Source: Cylicocyclus nassatus
Lineage: Eukaryota; Nematoda; Chromadorea; Rhabditida; Strongylidae
Assembly (NCBI GenBank): GCA_958299035.1
Contig: CATQJL010000001.1
Coordinates: 35,688,780-35,752,779, forward strand
DNA: 64,000 bases
Direction of reading: 5' to 3'
Position numbers and translations under genes: made by a program. Below are positions 24,987-37,244 of this stretch, in pieces. A model generated the notes under the pieces. The model was given only the letters and a program-made list of their open reading frames with translations, made no database searches and was not told where the DNA came from. Position 1 is the stretch's first letter. The number at the start of each line of letters is the position of its first letter.

Positions 24987-25994
24987 GATCTTCCCCGGAC
25001 GTCATCAGTAGTGAGGGAAGATCATCAAATATAATTGAAAAATAGAACTAACTTCAAACTTCTTCTTATTTTCAGAATGAGAAATTTTGACAAATGCTTT
25101 TGTTAGATAGCGCTTAAAATCAAGGAAAAGTCAGCCTACGAGATTTGAAAAGTTAATTGAGTGAGAGAAATTTCATTTTCTGAGAGAAAGAAGAAGGAGA
25201 ATCGATTTGGAATTTGATCATGCTTCGAATGATTCAAATGTATTGATTTCGCAGAAGTGAATGTGTTGTCTGGCTTCAGTCTCAAAGTTGCGATTTGAGT
25301 TGTCGGATAAGCATGCCCTGACTTGGTGCTACCCAGACCTTGAAGTACACATATCGAAGAACAAAATTTAACCAAACTATGCAATAAAACCGATAGTTAT
25401 CGGAATAAAGCACTTCGATTTCCTCATATATCATTCTGTATCTTTATAAATATTAGAAAGGCAACAATATATACAGAAAATCTTGGAATTGCTCGAACAT
25501 GTTCCTTATTGTGTCTTGAGTGCGATATTCAAATGTATACATAAAAATAAATTCATGGTTATCTAGTATTGCTATGCTGACGATACTGAGATAATAAATG
25601 TGGTTGAATCATTTTTTGAACTTTGCTGGTAACCATTTTAAAACTGTATCTTCCCCCATATAGGTGCGCTCTAGCCAACATGCCCTAATCAACATCAGCT
25701 ATGACACTCTCATTGCGCTCCAGTTTTCAAAATCGTTTCTGGATTGATCTATAACATACTTTATGTATAATGTTGTCTTCTTATTACTTCTAATTTTATC
25801 CTTTCCTTCTCTCTTCTCTGTTGCTTACCAAGAATACCTAAGGCCATCCTCACTATTGTCGAAATTAAATAGACTGCTTTTGGATAACTACACTATACCG
25901 TACTACTTTGATTTTTGATCTTTGCTACTTCTCTTTTCTTTCTTCTCCATTCTTACGATCTTCCTTCACTACTGATGAGTTCCGTGAAGATCGT
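24987..25994. repeat. Paired inverted hairpins about 1 kb apart
   Basis: 24987-25023 folds on itself (GATCTTCCCC with GGGAAGATC). 25955-25994 also folds (ACGATCTTCC with GAAGATCGT). The two share CACTACTGATGA in inverted orientation. This arrangement could mark the ends of one element, but no terminal duplication is evident. The sequence between them has no recognisable gene. Confidence 0.5.
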
Positions 25995-26200
25995 ATTTTT
26001 TTTTTGTTATTCATGCTAAGAAGGAAAGTTCTTTGAGAAAAACATTTCCTTGAGAATTATGAAAAGCTTGAAAATCGACTTTGATATGTCTATCTGCGCG
26101 TTACTTAATCTTCGCTGGATGTCCATAACAAAAATTCCAAAAATAGTCAGATTCAATCGTGGTAAGGTAGGCAGTTGAAAGCTTTAGCATTTTTGAAGAA

Positions 26201-26262
26201 TTTGAAGGTCAACTTTTTTTGAAGGTCGACTTTTTTTTGGAAATTTGAAGGTCAACTTTTAA
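26201..26262 (+). repeat. Three-unit tandem repeat
   Basis: GAAGGTCAACTTTTTTT occurs three times with variations, alternating CAACT and CGACT. Low-complexity sequence. Confidence 0.6.
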
Positions 26263-26413
26263 ACATGACTCGTTGAAAGAGGAACTAAAGCTGCATCGAA
26301 CACGTCCATCATACCTTTTGTTTTATTCCAACAAGTGGCGCTCAGTGAAAAATGCTAAATTATGATTACTCAGAGAACCATCTTGAATGTGTATAATATA
26401 GCGGACTTCCTAA

Positions 26414-26615
26414 GGCCCCGGACAGACTTCACGCGATTTGATCGTCGCGACTGAATCGCGACGAGCAACTGTTACAACATCATTCTATGCTGATCAACTT
26501 GCATTTCAGTTGTGATACTTTTCCAGCCCGAAATTTTTGAATGTGAAATGAAAATGAATGGAAATGTCGGCGATTGAGTCGCGGCGATCAAATCGCGTGA
26601 AGTCTGACCGGGGCC
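26414..26615. mobile_element. PIF/Harbinger-like MITE, 202 bp, TAA TSD
   Basis: TAA at 26411-26413 and 26616-26618 flanks termini GGCCCCGGACAGACTTCACG and the inverted counterpart ending GACCGGGGCC. The subterminal GCGATTTGATCG is also inverted. The 3-bp TAA duplication fits PIF/Harbinger. Confidence 0.8.
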
Positions 26616-27396
26616 TAATTGCTGTCGTTCGTGAAGCCTCTCATACATTATCGCCATAGTTTTTCTTTGAATTCCTTATCTTTGGAGGAGCACAGGTAAC
26701 TGGCACATGCACGCCTTTTGCTGGATTTTGCTCCTTTTAGATCCATATCTTAACTTGAAAGTTATTTAAATGGGTTATAACTGCAAGGGCTTTAGTTTAT
26801 AAGCCAGAATAATATTTTTGAAAATTCAAATGAGCCCTGTAAAAAAATTTTTGAGGCGGGGTTGTGGACCCGCAGAAATTTTGGGAATCATCCCAGATTT
26901 TCAGCTGCCTAGCTGACACCACACACCTGTTTTTGAAGAAATTTTGTCCCGCTCCTCCAAGAACGATCCTGGGACCGATTAGCTAACATCTTTGTCTTTT
27001 GAGATGTAGGGTGTGAAATTAGCATCAACTTCAGAACCTTGAACTTTTGTAGCAGTAAATCTGAATTTTTTAGACTGACAATGCTCAGCAGTAAAGCTAC
27101 AGCCGGTTGTTGACTTTCGGCAATCATTTTCAGAAAACAATTATTCTACGAAAATCTGAGGAGCAAAACAAAATTTAGAATGAGTGACTACGCTGAAAAC
27201 CCTCTACCCTTTCGCAAGATTATCTTTACAAAGTTCTACGAGTTGCGCAATTATTGGCGCATGTTATTCCAAGCGATATTTTCGCGTGCTGCACGCCGTA
27301 GAGGCTCATAAGCTTGGCCGGCACTCATTTTTCTGATTGCTCCTCTCAAGTAAAGATTTTGCAGTAAAATAGAGTTGACTTTCAACTTTAGCCCTA

Positions 27397-27622
27397 GGGC
27401 GTACCTCTCGCGATTTCGCGAAATCGCCACATCCTCGCGACTTGGCGATTTGCCAGATGTTTGCAGATCAAGCATGAGCGCCTCCTAAATGCATGGGCGC
27501 GTAGATTCTGTACGTTGTAACAAATGCAGCAAGTTTGGCCCAAACAAAGTGGGTTTACGACCAGTGTGAACAGTCGCTGCAGTGATAGATCGCGCAGCGA
27601 CTGAAATCGCGTGAGGTATGCT
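27397..27622. mobile_element. Degenerate Harbinger-like MITE
   Basis: Left GGGCGTACCTCTCGCGATTT pairs with right AAATCGCGTGAGGTATGCT. The flanks CTA and TTA are no longer identical. GCGATTTCG-rich subterminal arms resemble the element at 26414. Confidence 0.6.
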
Positions 27623-28462
27623 TTAGGCCTTAGGATCACTGCATATCGGAATGTTTGAGAGAGAGTTCAAAACGAAAATTTTGACGATTTAACCGTAATC
27701 GTCAAGCTTGTTACTCTCACAAGATTGTTTCTTGCAGTTTTTACTAGAATTGGGATTTCGAACTGCTTCTCATAGAGCATGCTTACGGCGCTCTAACATA
27801 AAATCCAAATCAATTTTCTAACTGTTGTAGTTGCATTTCTTTAAGAATTCTGACACAAATAATATGCATTTTGTAGAACAAACTCTGAAAATGGTCGAGT
27901 CCTGAGCACAATAGTAATGACCGTATAAACTTCGATGACGGACGGTGAGTATCTGGTAGATGCTGCAGAAACGACCAGAAAGAAAAGGAAAAGCTACACG
28001 AACTGCTTAGATAGCTTCCAGCAAGTATTCAACGAGCCTTTGTGAATGTTTTCAAAAAAAAAAGGCAAAAACTTTTGGTACGACCCAAACTGAACTTAGC
28101 GATCTGACAGATGCAAATTTTGCATGTCATAGAATGCTTCAGTCACGACTGAATAGGAGTTGTCAGATTTTTTTATTCACATATAGCTGCAATCCAGTGT
28201 AATGCAATGGCAATACGTAAGACTTTGCCGCTTAAAAAAAGATGAAAGGAATTGCGAAAAATGATTTGGCACCGAGAAAGAAATAAGTATACATATGTAC
28301 AGATAAAAGATGAGGTTATAGTTAAGAGCGCATTACAATTCGAGGAAGTTCGAATATAGAAGCTCTCAGCAATGTCACAAGCAAAACAACTGAACATATA
28401 AATGTTAAGAAGATAAACGCCTCCAGTTACCCACGTTAACTCGATGAAAACAAAATAAAACG
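27623..28462. other. Intergenic, 3' flank of the ZFYVE19-like gene
   Basis: No exon, repeat or RNA gene is supported here. Confidence 0.45.
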
Positions 28463-31400
28463 TTACCGCCGGAATATCTTACTAAAGAGACCAGGTTTCT
28501 TTTGTGTTGGCGATCTTATACCTGCTTCCTCTGGTTTTGGCGACACGCTCTTTTCATGAGGTGTTGGCTTGCGTTCTGGTGATTCATGTATCACCTCTTC
28601 CGCTTCGTTTATTGCTTGTTCCGCCTCGAGAATGATCTTTTTCATGGTTTCTTCGTCAATGGTTTCGTCATCAGAATCAGTGACTTCTTCCAGACTCTTA
28701 AGAAGTGTTCATCGTTACAAATATATCAAATCCTATTGACAAACAGTTTTCAAAGAGATTTAGTATGGATATGAGCCTGTATTTGATTATTAGATCACCA
28801 ATCTCACCTTGTCCAGTTGCTTCTCCCAAAAATGGCCAAGCTCATTGCTAACTTTTTCAATGTCAAGAGACTCTTGCCGAGCTGAAGAATGAACAAGATC
28901 AAGACGCTGTTACGGGTGAATAAATAATTGATCTCACTCGCTGCAACTACTTTCTTCATTTTCTTCTTCATTTCTTTGTCATCTATTTCTTCAGACTTTA
29001 CTCGTTTATCCGCCTCCTCCAGCAATCTGCAAATTAATAGAGATAGAATCATGGAATAAAAATTCGAACAAATGAGATTTATCTACCTTTTTATCTCATC
29101 TAACTCTTTTGCGGTGGATTCACTGAAAGCAGTCGATGATGACACAGTCGATAATCGAGGGTCACTTTGATCAGCTGTACCTCAAACAAAAAAATCTAGG
29201 CACCCAAACACCAACAGGAATTCTCTGGATTATTCCTCAAAAGGTATTGCTGCCAAAAAATATTTCAAGACTAAATGATACAAAAGCGAGAAGAGATTAA
29301 TGAGTTCAGTTGACTACTGCTTCGAAGAAAGAGATAAAATTTTGAGATAAAAATAGCAAAAAAGCAAGAAAAAAAACACAATGAGTTCAATCCCCACACA
29401 CCTTGACTATCTGCTGGAGACTTCTCCTCTTGTTGTGCACGACTACCGCCCTGCTCTTCTTCTCCTCTCAAAGCCCTATGCCTGCGTTCCAACTCCTTCG
29501 CAGGATCATGCTTCTCTTCAATCTCAGCACGTTCTTGTGCCATCTTCATTAGTCCTTGTACAGTATTTCCAGCCGGTATTTGCTTTCCGGAAGTTTCAAA
29601 CATCTGAGTAACCGACAATGAGACACTTGAGGGACAGAAAAAAGACTTACACAGCGGGGCCGACGAACCAGCTCCACATCGCAGCCACGAAGTGCAGCTA
29701 AACGCTCTTCAATCTCTTCTACAGTCAACGGCTGACCACTTGCAGAATCTGAAACCACTAGATTCTAACAGATAAGGTGCTGGAGATGCAAAATTGCAGA
29801 AAAAACTGGGAAAAAGAGAGTCGGAGAATATATTAAAAGCGATAGTAAGCTCACTTTGCAACAAAAAACAGTTCCAGGAAAATGATAACTGCACAAAATC
29901 ATCTATGCGGAGAAAGGTGCCCTCACAATAACAACTCACCATCCTGTCGCGATTTCTTAAAACGTTCCTCCAGATCATGCACGTCGTCTTTAGGATGTTC
30001 CGCCTTCTTTGCTTGAGCGCGTACTTTCGCATGCAAAATCCGAGGAGGTGGCAGTATTTTATTGTGGGGTACACCTGAACTTGACTCTGGAAATAGAACT
30101 TCTCTAAGACAGTTACCAACAGAACATGCCCAAAACAAAACCTTCTTTACTTTGAAAAAAACATCGCTGCCCTTACTTTCTTTTAATTGAAGTAGATAAA
30201 TTTGCTATCTACACAAAATTAAAACTCTGGAAAAACCGGACAGTGAGTGAGATAATTTTCTTGAGCAAAAAAGTCTATGTCCACGCGTTTGAGTCGATTG
30301 CCTTGCAAGAAATTTCAGTGAGTATATACTGCGGTTACATCAAATGAGAAATTATCTGATTGAAAAAAAAGCCGTAATTCGCTTCTTATATACTGACTTG
30401 GCTTTCTTCGAAAAGAACAAAAAAGACCAGTTAATCGTTAATGTCAGCAACTACCACTCATTTCAATTTCTACATCTGCATCATTTCGACTCACATTTCC
30501 TTATTCATTTAAGATCTTTTTGCAAAATCCCAGGACTTAAGCTATGCACTTGTGAAAAGCAGGAAAGCTCAATGTGCTTTCAATGTAATCTTCCCAAATT
30601 CTGATAAATGCGATAAACATGTTACTGGGAGAATAATCAATGTCTCTGTAGTACATCATAGCACATTAGCAGAATGACGGCTTCATGTAAGAGGTCTAGG
30701 CTGCGGACACGTTCCCAATGTTTTTGTGCATTTACAAACTGTATAAGCGATGCATCATCAAATGCACTTCTATGCGAAGGTAAAGAGATGGATTACTCAG
30801 CTATTTTGCAGCTGGTACGTCCATGATCGTTTTCCGCTACATACGCAATCAATCTATTCTGAGAAGCTGGCAAAAAGCTGAGTTCTTCAAAATCTCTAAC
30901 AATTTCAAATACGCATTTTACAGCTTGAGCTTGACTCTGTAGCATGGCTATTTCCCAGACAGAGCTGTGGTCTCAATATGCAAAACACTAACGATTAGCC
31001 GCGGTGATTTCAACCACTCACAACTGTAAATTATCCATAACATCAAAAGAATAGTATTCAAATATAAAAGAACAACCCACCCACTGTCTGCCTCAACGAT
31101 GGAGGCGGTAACCCATCTCCCCACCAGTTTCCTGTTCGAGAACTCACTGCATTTGATGAGTGCACTTGAGGTGGCGAGTCATTACCGATCGTTATTCGTG
31201 TAATCTGAACGATTTGAAATTCATACTTAACAACACAGAAAGAACACTAAGTTACCTGTACACCATTCTTTTCCTGATTTTTAATTGTCTCTGCATTCAG
31301 TTTCTCAAAGCACTGAGCACAGACGGATACTGGTTTATTCGCAAGTTGTGGAAGAAGAGCACGGTGGGAGAGACATTTCCGACAAAACGACAACGCACAG

Positions 31401-31851
31401 TTTGAACAGCCTTCCTTTAAAAAAAATGTCAGTGGTATTGTGAAATAATGGGCTAAGTTTCATAATAACATGATGGAAATTTCCAAAAAAGGGAGGTAAA
31501 TGTAGAATGACAAAAAGAAGTATCACCGTAGTTTCATCTTGTCGGAGAGATAAGATGGAAATGAAGATTATAGAGTGTTAGGACTGCTCGTAAATGTGAA
31601 AACTGACGAATAAAAAGCAGTAAAAAGTAAAAAGGTGATAAAAAACGATGAAATTGACAACTTCTCAAAGGTCTCCATCTAAACTGGTTCTCCAAAAAAA
31701 GAAAAAAACCAAAAAATAGCACACTTGTAGTTTCACAAGTGTAGGACGAAAAGCCACAACAATAGGAGCAACATAAAAAAGTTGAAAAACTCACTTCAGG
31801 GTTGAGAATGGAGTATTTCGTCCTGCAATTAGTACAACATACTGGCGACAT
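28463..31851 (-). CDS. ZFYVE19/ANCHR-like abscission-checkpoint protein
   Basis: The start is ATG at 31851, and exon 1 (31851-31795) gives MSPVCCTNCRTKYSILNPE. Exon 2 (31414-31256) continues EGCSNCALSFCRKCL and CAQCFEKL. Together they make the FYVE-like zinc finger that opens human ANCHR, which also lacks a full RRHHCR motif. An exon from about 31200 contains GNWWGDGLPPPSLRQ. Later exons near 30090-29940, 29755-29650, 29600-29400, 29178-29088, 29035-28920, 28880-28808 and 28695-28463 encode charged helices. These include two MIM-like segments, IEERLAALRGCDVE and ERRHRALRGEEE, and the tail ends GLFSKIFRR. ANCHR holds VPS4 through its MIM motifs at the midbody to delay abscission. Frames join in phase where I checked them. 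The mL49 gene lies upstream on the same strand with its stop 0.87 kb away, so an operon is possible but unproven. Confidence 0.85.
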
Positions 31852-32719
31852 TTTGCGCTTGTGAATGCTCTTGCGAGAGCGAAAAAGGCGAGTAACTGTA
31901 ATAAGACATTATTAAATACACTTAAAATATTAGGAAAATTACAAGAAACAGCGATTGCAACAATCAATTCTCCATGCACATAAACTTACATTTTTTGGCA
32001 GACACCATATTCCACATAAGTGAAGAGTGTATGCGGGCAAACACGCGCAATCATTGCTTTAACATTTCGACTCCGAAATGGTGAGTCACTAATGTGTAAA
32101 CAGGTAACCGGAATAGTTACGGCGATGAGAGAGCGAATTGCACTTTAGGAATCAGAGCGGTGTTTCATTGCAGATTATGCCTTCTGTTACCAGACAATGA
32201 GTACTTATAGTACAGCTAAATCATAGCGTTTCAAACTCGGAGAAAACTATTATGAGTCATAGGAGGACATGATGGACTTGCACAAGTTTTAACTCCACTA
32301 AACGAGAACTGCAGTAATGTATATATATAGTACACAGATAAAAACTAAAGATAACCTCAAAAGTAGACGACATAAACTCCAATAAAGGCAGAAATAACGA
32401 TAACAGTTCATTCTAAGGTCGAATATACACTATGAGGAAAACATCATCAGCATACGACTAGTACAGAAGATTGATAGTCAATTCCTGCTGTCCACCCTAG
32501 TCGCCAAAAGAATACGGGCGATAACTTCTTTGAATACATGGTTCAAACCTGCTGAGAGACAAACAAAGAATCGTTTCAATGGTTTATAGCTCAGTCTAGA
32601 AACAATATATGCGATAAATCAACAAACGTCTAATCAAATTATGAAACAAAAAACTGGAAAATCAACTTGCAAAACCTACATATACATATATAACAATCAA
32701 GATCTTAACGTGCAAACTC

Positions 32720-35700
32720 CTAAAATCCTTTGCTATACAAAAACTTCTCAACTACTGATCGATCTACACCTTTTATCACTATTCTTCCCTTCAGCTCGTC
32801 AACATGTGTTCCTATTGTTTTTCCTAGCTCTGCATCCACGAACATTCGCAGATCCTTTTCGCATGCCTGAAACATTACAAGTTTTTGAAGCAGTACAATC
32901 GAAAAGGAAGAAAGACGTACAAAAACGTCGCCTTCAACGTTTCTCATTGTGACAAGTTCCACATAGTCAAAGTCGAGCGTTTTCTCGTTGAGTAGATCTC
33001 TTCTTCGACTCAGGTAAAGAGGAAGCATATGATCTCGCCGTCTACGAACATAGTAAGGTAGATCTGGAGGAGGATCTGTAATGTAGACATTTTCAGCTTT
33101 GTTCACAACGCCCTCTAACAAAGGCTTCGCGTGATCTAATGTGCAAAATCCAAAAATCTGTCAAAACTTAGTGTTCTTCCCAAATTAGATAAATTAGTGT
33201 AGGTTAGACAAATTCCCATTTGGAGATATTAACACAAAGTACGCCACATATAACACCCAAAAAGTTGGCTTCTCCTATAACTACATAAATAACTAGGTAA
33301 TGAAGGGTTATTATCAGAGAGCTTTTGCGAAAATCAAAAAAGACTTTTTTGTAGTAGAATCACCCAGTAATGATGAAAGTGAAAATGGAGGCGTCCTTAA
33401 TGCCAACAGAAAGAGTGGATAGTTACGGCAAGCGCAACAACCACCACGTCTTCGGCCCATCATGGAAACGGAACATAAGCTGGTTGTTGCGCTGGACCTG
33501 GTTATGTACTATATCTGCTAAGCATGGAAACACAAGACGATGATTATCAAAAGTTCTGATCCGTGATTCAAAATCAAGATCTATAACAACAAAATACTGA
33601 GTTTGTCCTTGTTTCAATATTGCGACTTATGAGATCATATTATATTACGCTCGCAGAGATATTGGACGAGAGATCTCTAACGATTGTACAATAGACTCAG
33701 ACAGTCGACGGGATACCTCCGGAGCAGAGATTTGCGCGTCGCGGAGAGGGGTCCCATTCGTCCTGTTTGTGACGTCACCGTGACGTCACGGTGAATGAAT
33801 GGGACCTCTCTTCGCGACGCGCAAATCTCTGCTCAGGAGGTGCGCCACTTTTGGGAGAGCTCTGGAGCACAAAAATGCGTGAAATGGCAGGGCTCCGGAG
33901 CGCGAAGTGGCAGACTCGCGCCATATGCCCGCCGGAGGTATCCTTCGACTGTCTGAGGCGAACCATCAAACTGACAAACTGGTGTCATCAGTTCGTGTAT
34001 TCGGGAGACGATACTGGACTCACTCGGATTGATCGGCAGTTATCTGATGATTTCAACAAAAGATGACGGGGATTGAAGCAAGTTCCACAACATAGCACAC
34101 GATTTGATCCGCTTCACCCACTTCACAATCATATCACTGATTCAACTAATAGCGAAGTAGATGTACTGAGTCAAGTGGAGCAAGTATAGCGTGTTTCTAT
34201 GAACCGATAATCAATCTCATTTACGCCAGGACTTGGGAGCCAATACGTAATGATAACATGCCACCATCAATACTTGAGGATTCACAATTTGCCTATTCAT
34301 GATACAAATAGCTGTAGTGTTACCAGAGTGTACATAGGCTAACAAAATTCGGTGATTTACCCGCGCTATCAACAAACCGAAGAGTGGTAGCTAATTGACT
34401 CATCGTCAGAAAAAAAGCATCATACTCCTGCACATGAACACGTGCAACTAATGGAGTGTTCGGTGTAAATTTGAAAAAAATTCCCAATGCGTGAATATAT
34501 CAAGGGAACAGGCATGAGTGTATTCATTCGAGTAGTTGTCAAGTTAGCTTGCAAACATTACATTATCTCATTTACAGCTACAAGCAAGCAGATATGGCGA
34601 AACATGGAGCGTTTTTTCAATACATATATTTTTAAAGGCAGCGTACACCCAAAAGTTGAGTTACTCATTTCTCTATACTATATACAGGGCCCAGAAGAAG
34701 ATCAACTGCGTTGGTCCGATCTCCCTGTGTTGCTTCTGAGCGGAGAAAACCCGCCTAACTTTTCTTTCACTCCGCCTCTTTCGGGCGAATCCACGACAGC
34801 GTAAGCTGCAGTTGCAGTTGCTGTTGCAACTGCTGTTACACCTGCAACTGCAGTTGCAACAGTGCAGTTGCTTTTTGCGGTGCGCCTCCTTCGGGCGACG
34901 AACCACAACAGCATATGCAGCAGTTACAGTTGCAAAAGGCTCCAGAATGACAAAAACATCGAAGGCGAAATTTTGTACGCTGCCTGTATGAGGATTATTG
35001 CAGTGTACATAGGCTAACAAAATTCGGTGATTTACCAAACCGAAGGACGGTCGCTAATTGACTCATCGTCAGAAAAAAAGCATCATACTCCTGCACATGA
35101 ACACGTGCAACTAGAGGAGTGTTCACTGTAAATTTGGAAAAAATTCCCAAAGCGTGAATATCAAGGGAACAGGCATAGAATTAACATGAACTTTCGGACC
35201 TTCGCGCTCTGATTTGGTCACTCAAAGGTAGGCAATGGAATGCATATGACTAGTTTTTAACTGCCAATATACAAGTTTTTCTGAATGCGCCACTCATTCC
35301 CTTGCAATTACGATCTCAAAGAGTAAAAGACCGTGGTAATAAGCTGCTGTTGACAGAGAGCGTCAGTGAGCACAATGTGCGATAGACACCAGTACATTGA
35401 AATGTAAATAAAGCCAATGCATGTCAAGTGGCGCGAATCTTGCTGTAACCACAGATTTTACGTGGATAATGGGGAGACAAAGCTTGAGTACTTCAAAATT
35501 ACAGACGATACTTCGAAAGAACCTTGAAGCGCGACCCATGAGCAGCGGAATTCATAGCGACCCTGCCGTAACTAAAAATACAGTGTGTCCAAAATGATGT
35601 CTTTTGTATGAAAAATTTGTTTCCTTGAAAGACCATACTGCAGAGTTGACTTCAACTTGGATTCACCGTATGAAGCAAATTGCATATCGCTCTTCATTAC

Positions 35701-36523
35701 TGTAAGATTACTGTAGTAATTTCAACTTACAACGTCATTGTGGCCCTTATTTTAGGATTTCCAAAAACTGAAAAATGAACCAGGGTATTCGCGCGCCATG
35801 ATTTCATTACTCAACTACTTCGAGTCTGTAAAGCTTTCGAAATGGCTCACAACTTTAGGGAGCATCGTAAAAGCAGCTACTGCGGTTGACTTAACTAATA
35901 AAGTATTGAGGTAAAATGCAAAGTTCATACGTGGAGAGCGGCTCTGATTAGCCCAATGTAAGAAATCTTAGGTTGTTTGGTTTTCAGTAACGGAATAGGA
36001 TCCTCATCTCAAACACCTTTTCAGAATTCCTAGTAATCTTACAGGAAGAGTGGGAGGTGGTTTTCCCACACTGTAAGTCTACACTGAGCTCTACATAGCC
36101 AGGGCTACCTACATAAGGTACTCAAAGACTGCGATTTCTTTTCACAAGAGTGTTAGAACAGATCAAAGTTCGATACATTTGGAGCACCCTGTACGTCTCA
36201 AGCTTCTGAATTCATAATTAAATGAATTATGGCCACCAGCCAAACTATGCTGGACGCTTTCGGAATTAGCATGAATTCAGTAGAAAGTTCTGCATGTCAA
36301 GATGAAGAATCATGCCAATCAAACTTGGCAGTCTCTATGACAACTCATAATATGAAGAAAAGATAAGTAATAGAAAGTTAATTCTAACCTTGAGGTGGTT
36401 GCCAACCACTCGGCGTGGGGTAGGAAGCATGTTTTGGTAAGGGAGGAACGACCTCGTGAGGCATCAACCTCTCAACAAATGACCAATCAATCTTCACTTC
36501 TTCGAAAGATGTCGTGGTGGCCT
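32720..36523 (-). CDS. mrpl-49: Mitochondrial ribosomal protein mL49
   Basis: The upstream exon (36523-36389) encodes FVERLMPHEVVPP and HASYPTPSGWQPPQ, the mL49 hallmark. After an intron of about 3.25 kb, an exon ending near 32925 (starting 33137) gives DHAKPLLEGVVNKAENVYI, DPPPDLPYYVRRRRDHMLP and NVEGDVF. After a 55-base intron, the last exon gives ACEKDLRMFVDAELGKTIG, GRIVIKGVDRSVVEKFLY and SKGF. Phases agree (CAA G joined to AT CAC). The protein sits in the mitochondrial large ribosomal subunit. The first exon, with the start and targeting peptide, was not found; a possible ATG lies near 37235, almost touching the divergent UVSSA start. The large intron contains a palindrome, a direct duplication and a 611-bp MITE. 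Confidence 0.9.
33696..33957. repeat. Nested palindromes
   Basis: Outer arms CAGTCGACGGGATACCTCCGG (33702) and its near-complement at 33931-33955 enclose an inner palindrome (33723-33836). The inner arms are GAGCAGAGATTTGCGCGTCG and its complement, centred on GTGACGTCACGGTGA. Such nesting suggests one MITE inserted in another, or an aberrant fold-back duplication. It lies in the large mL49 intron. Confidence 0.7.
34327..34515 (+). repeat. Direct duplication, left copy
   Basis: About 190 bases that recur at 35002-35176 in the same orientation with more than nine of ten bases conserved by eye. Both begin AGTGTACATAGGCTAACAAA and end CAAGGGAACAGGCAT. The left copy carries about 14 extra bases near 34360. 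It is intronic in the mL49 gene. Confidence 0.85.
34636..34985. mobile_element. Candidate MITE with AGGCAGCGTAC ends
   Basis: AGGCAGCGTACA at the left and TGTACGCTGCCT at the right are perfect inverted ends about 350 bp apart. The interior holds a CTG/CAG-like low-complexity region (34805-34875) of alternating GCAGTTGCA units and two copies of CTTTCGGGCGA/CCTTCGGGCGA. No target duplication is obvious. It lies between the two copies of the direct duplication. Confidence 0.55.
35002..35176 (+). repeat. Direct duplication, right copy
   Basis: Right copy of the 34327-34515 repeat. The pair flanks the candidate MITE, so the arrangement could be terminal direct repeats of a larger element or a tandem duplication. 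Confidence 0.85.
35581..36191. mobile_element. Tc1/mariner-type MITE, 611 bp
   Basis: Left CAGTGTGTCCAAAATG and right CATTTGGAGCACCCTG are inverted ends, each next to a TA (35579-35580 and 36192-36193). The interior shares a segment with 6636-7142 (GTAAGATTACTGTAGTAATT against GTTACTATAGGATTACGGTA). It is non-coding and sits in the large mL49 intron. Confidence 0.75.
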
Positions 36524-37244
36524 CTAAAAACAGCAATGAGAATTGCTGAAACGCCGTTCAGGTACCATCTGTGGTTACCTAGAGATCTTACGTGAATACT
36601 GATCGGAAAGCCTTAACTCAGCCATTACACTAAAAGCTCATATGATTTATTTGTGGCCGAGAAAACAACATCAGTTTCCTGCCCAAACCGTACACATTGC
36701 AGGCAAGCTAGCCAGCGTCTCATGCTCATTTGCAAGGTACGGTCTGAGTGAGAATTCAGAGTTGGATTTCTCAGCCATGAATGTTTCATTTGGGCTCTTC
36801 AGCGGCTTATTTAGTAGCTTATTCAAATAAGGAGCCCGATATTCTGATCTACTCCACTATCTCTGGTGAACTGGCAAGACCTCAAAGTGTCCTACAAACC
36901 TCTCTTTGGAAGTGCATGTTTCCAAGGATTGAGCCACGGCTTTGAGTCGTCATCTTTCGTATCCGCAGGCGTCGATAATAATCTTACAGACTTCTTCTTC
37001 AGAGATGATAAGCTGCGGCTTAAGGGACGCAGCATCTGCAAGCTGACAAAATGCAAAAATGGGACTATTGATTACAAGTGCAGACTTTAAAGAACTTTAC
37101 GAAAAGTTAAAGAAGCGCAAAACACGAAAAACGTGACCTCGCTAAACAAGCAAAAAAGGGCGTGAAAGCGCGCTGGCTGCAACTGCACACTGTCGGCAAA
37201 CTCGTTTACGAAACCCTCACTCTTGCGACAATCATGCTCAGTAG

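Noticed and set aside
34702..35038. Serine/cysteine/asparagine-rich minus-strand frame
   Set aside because: Low-complexity translation of the CAG/CTG-like tract inside a MITE.
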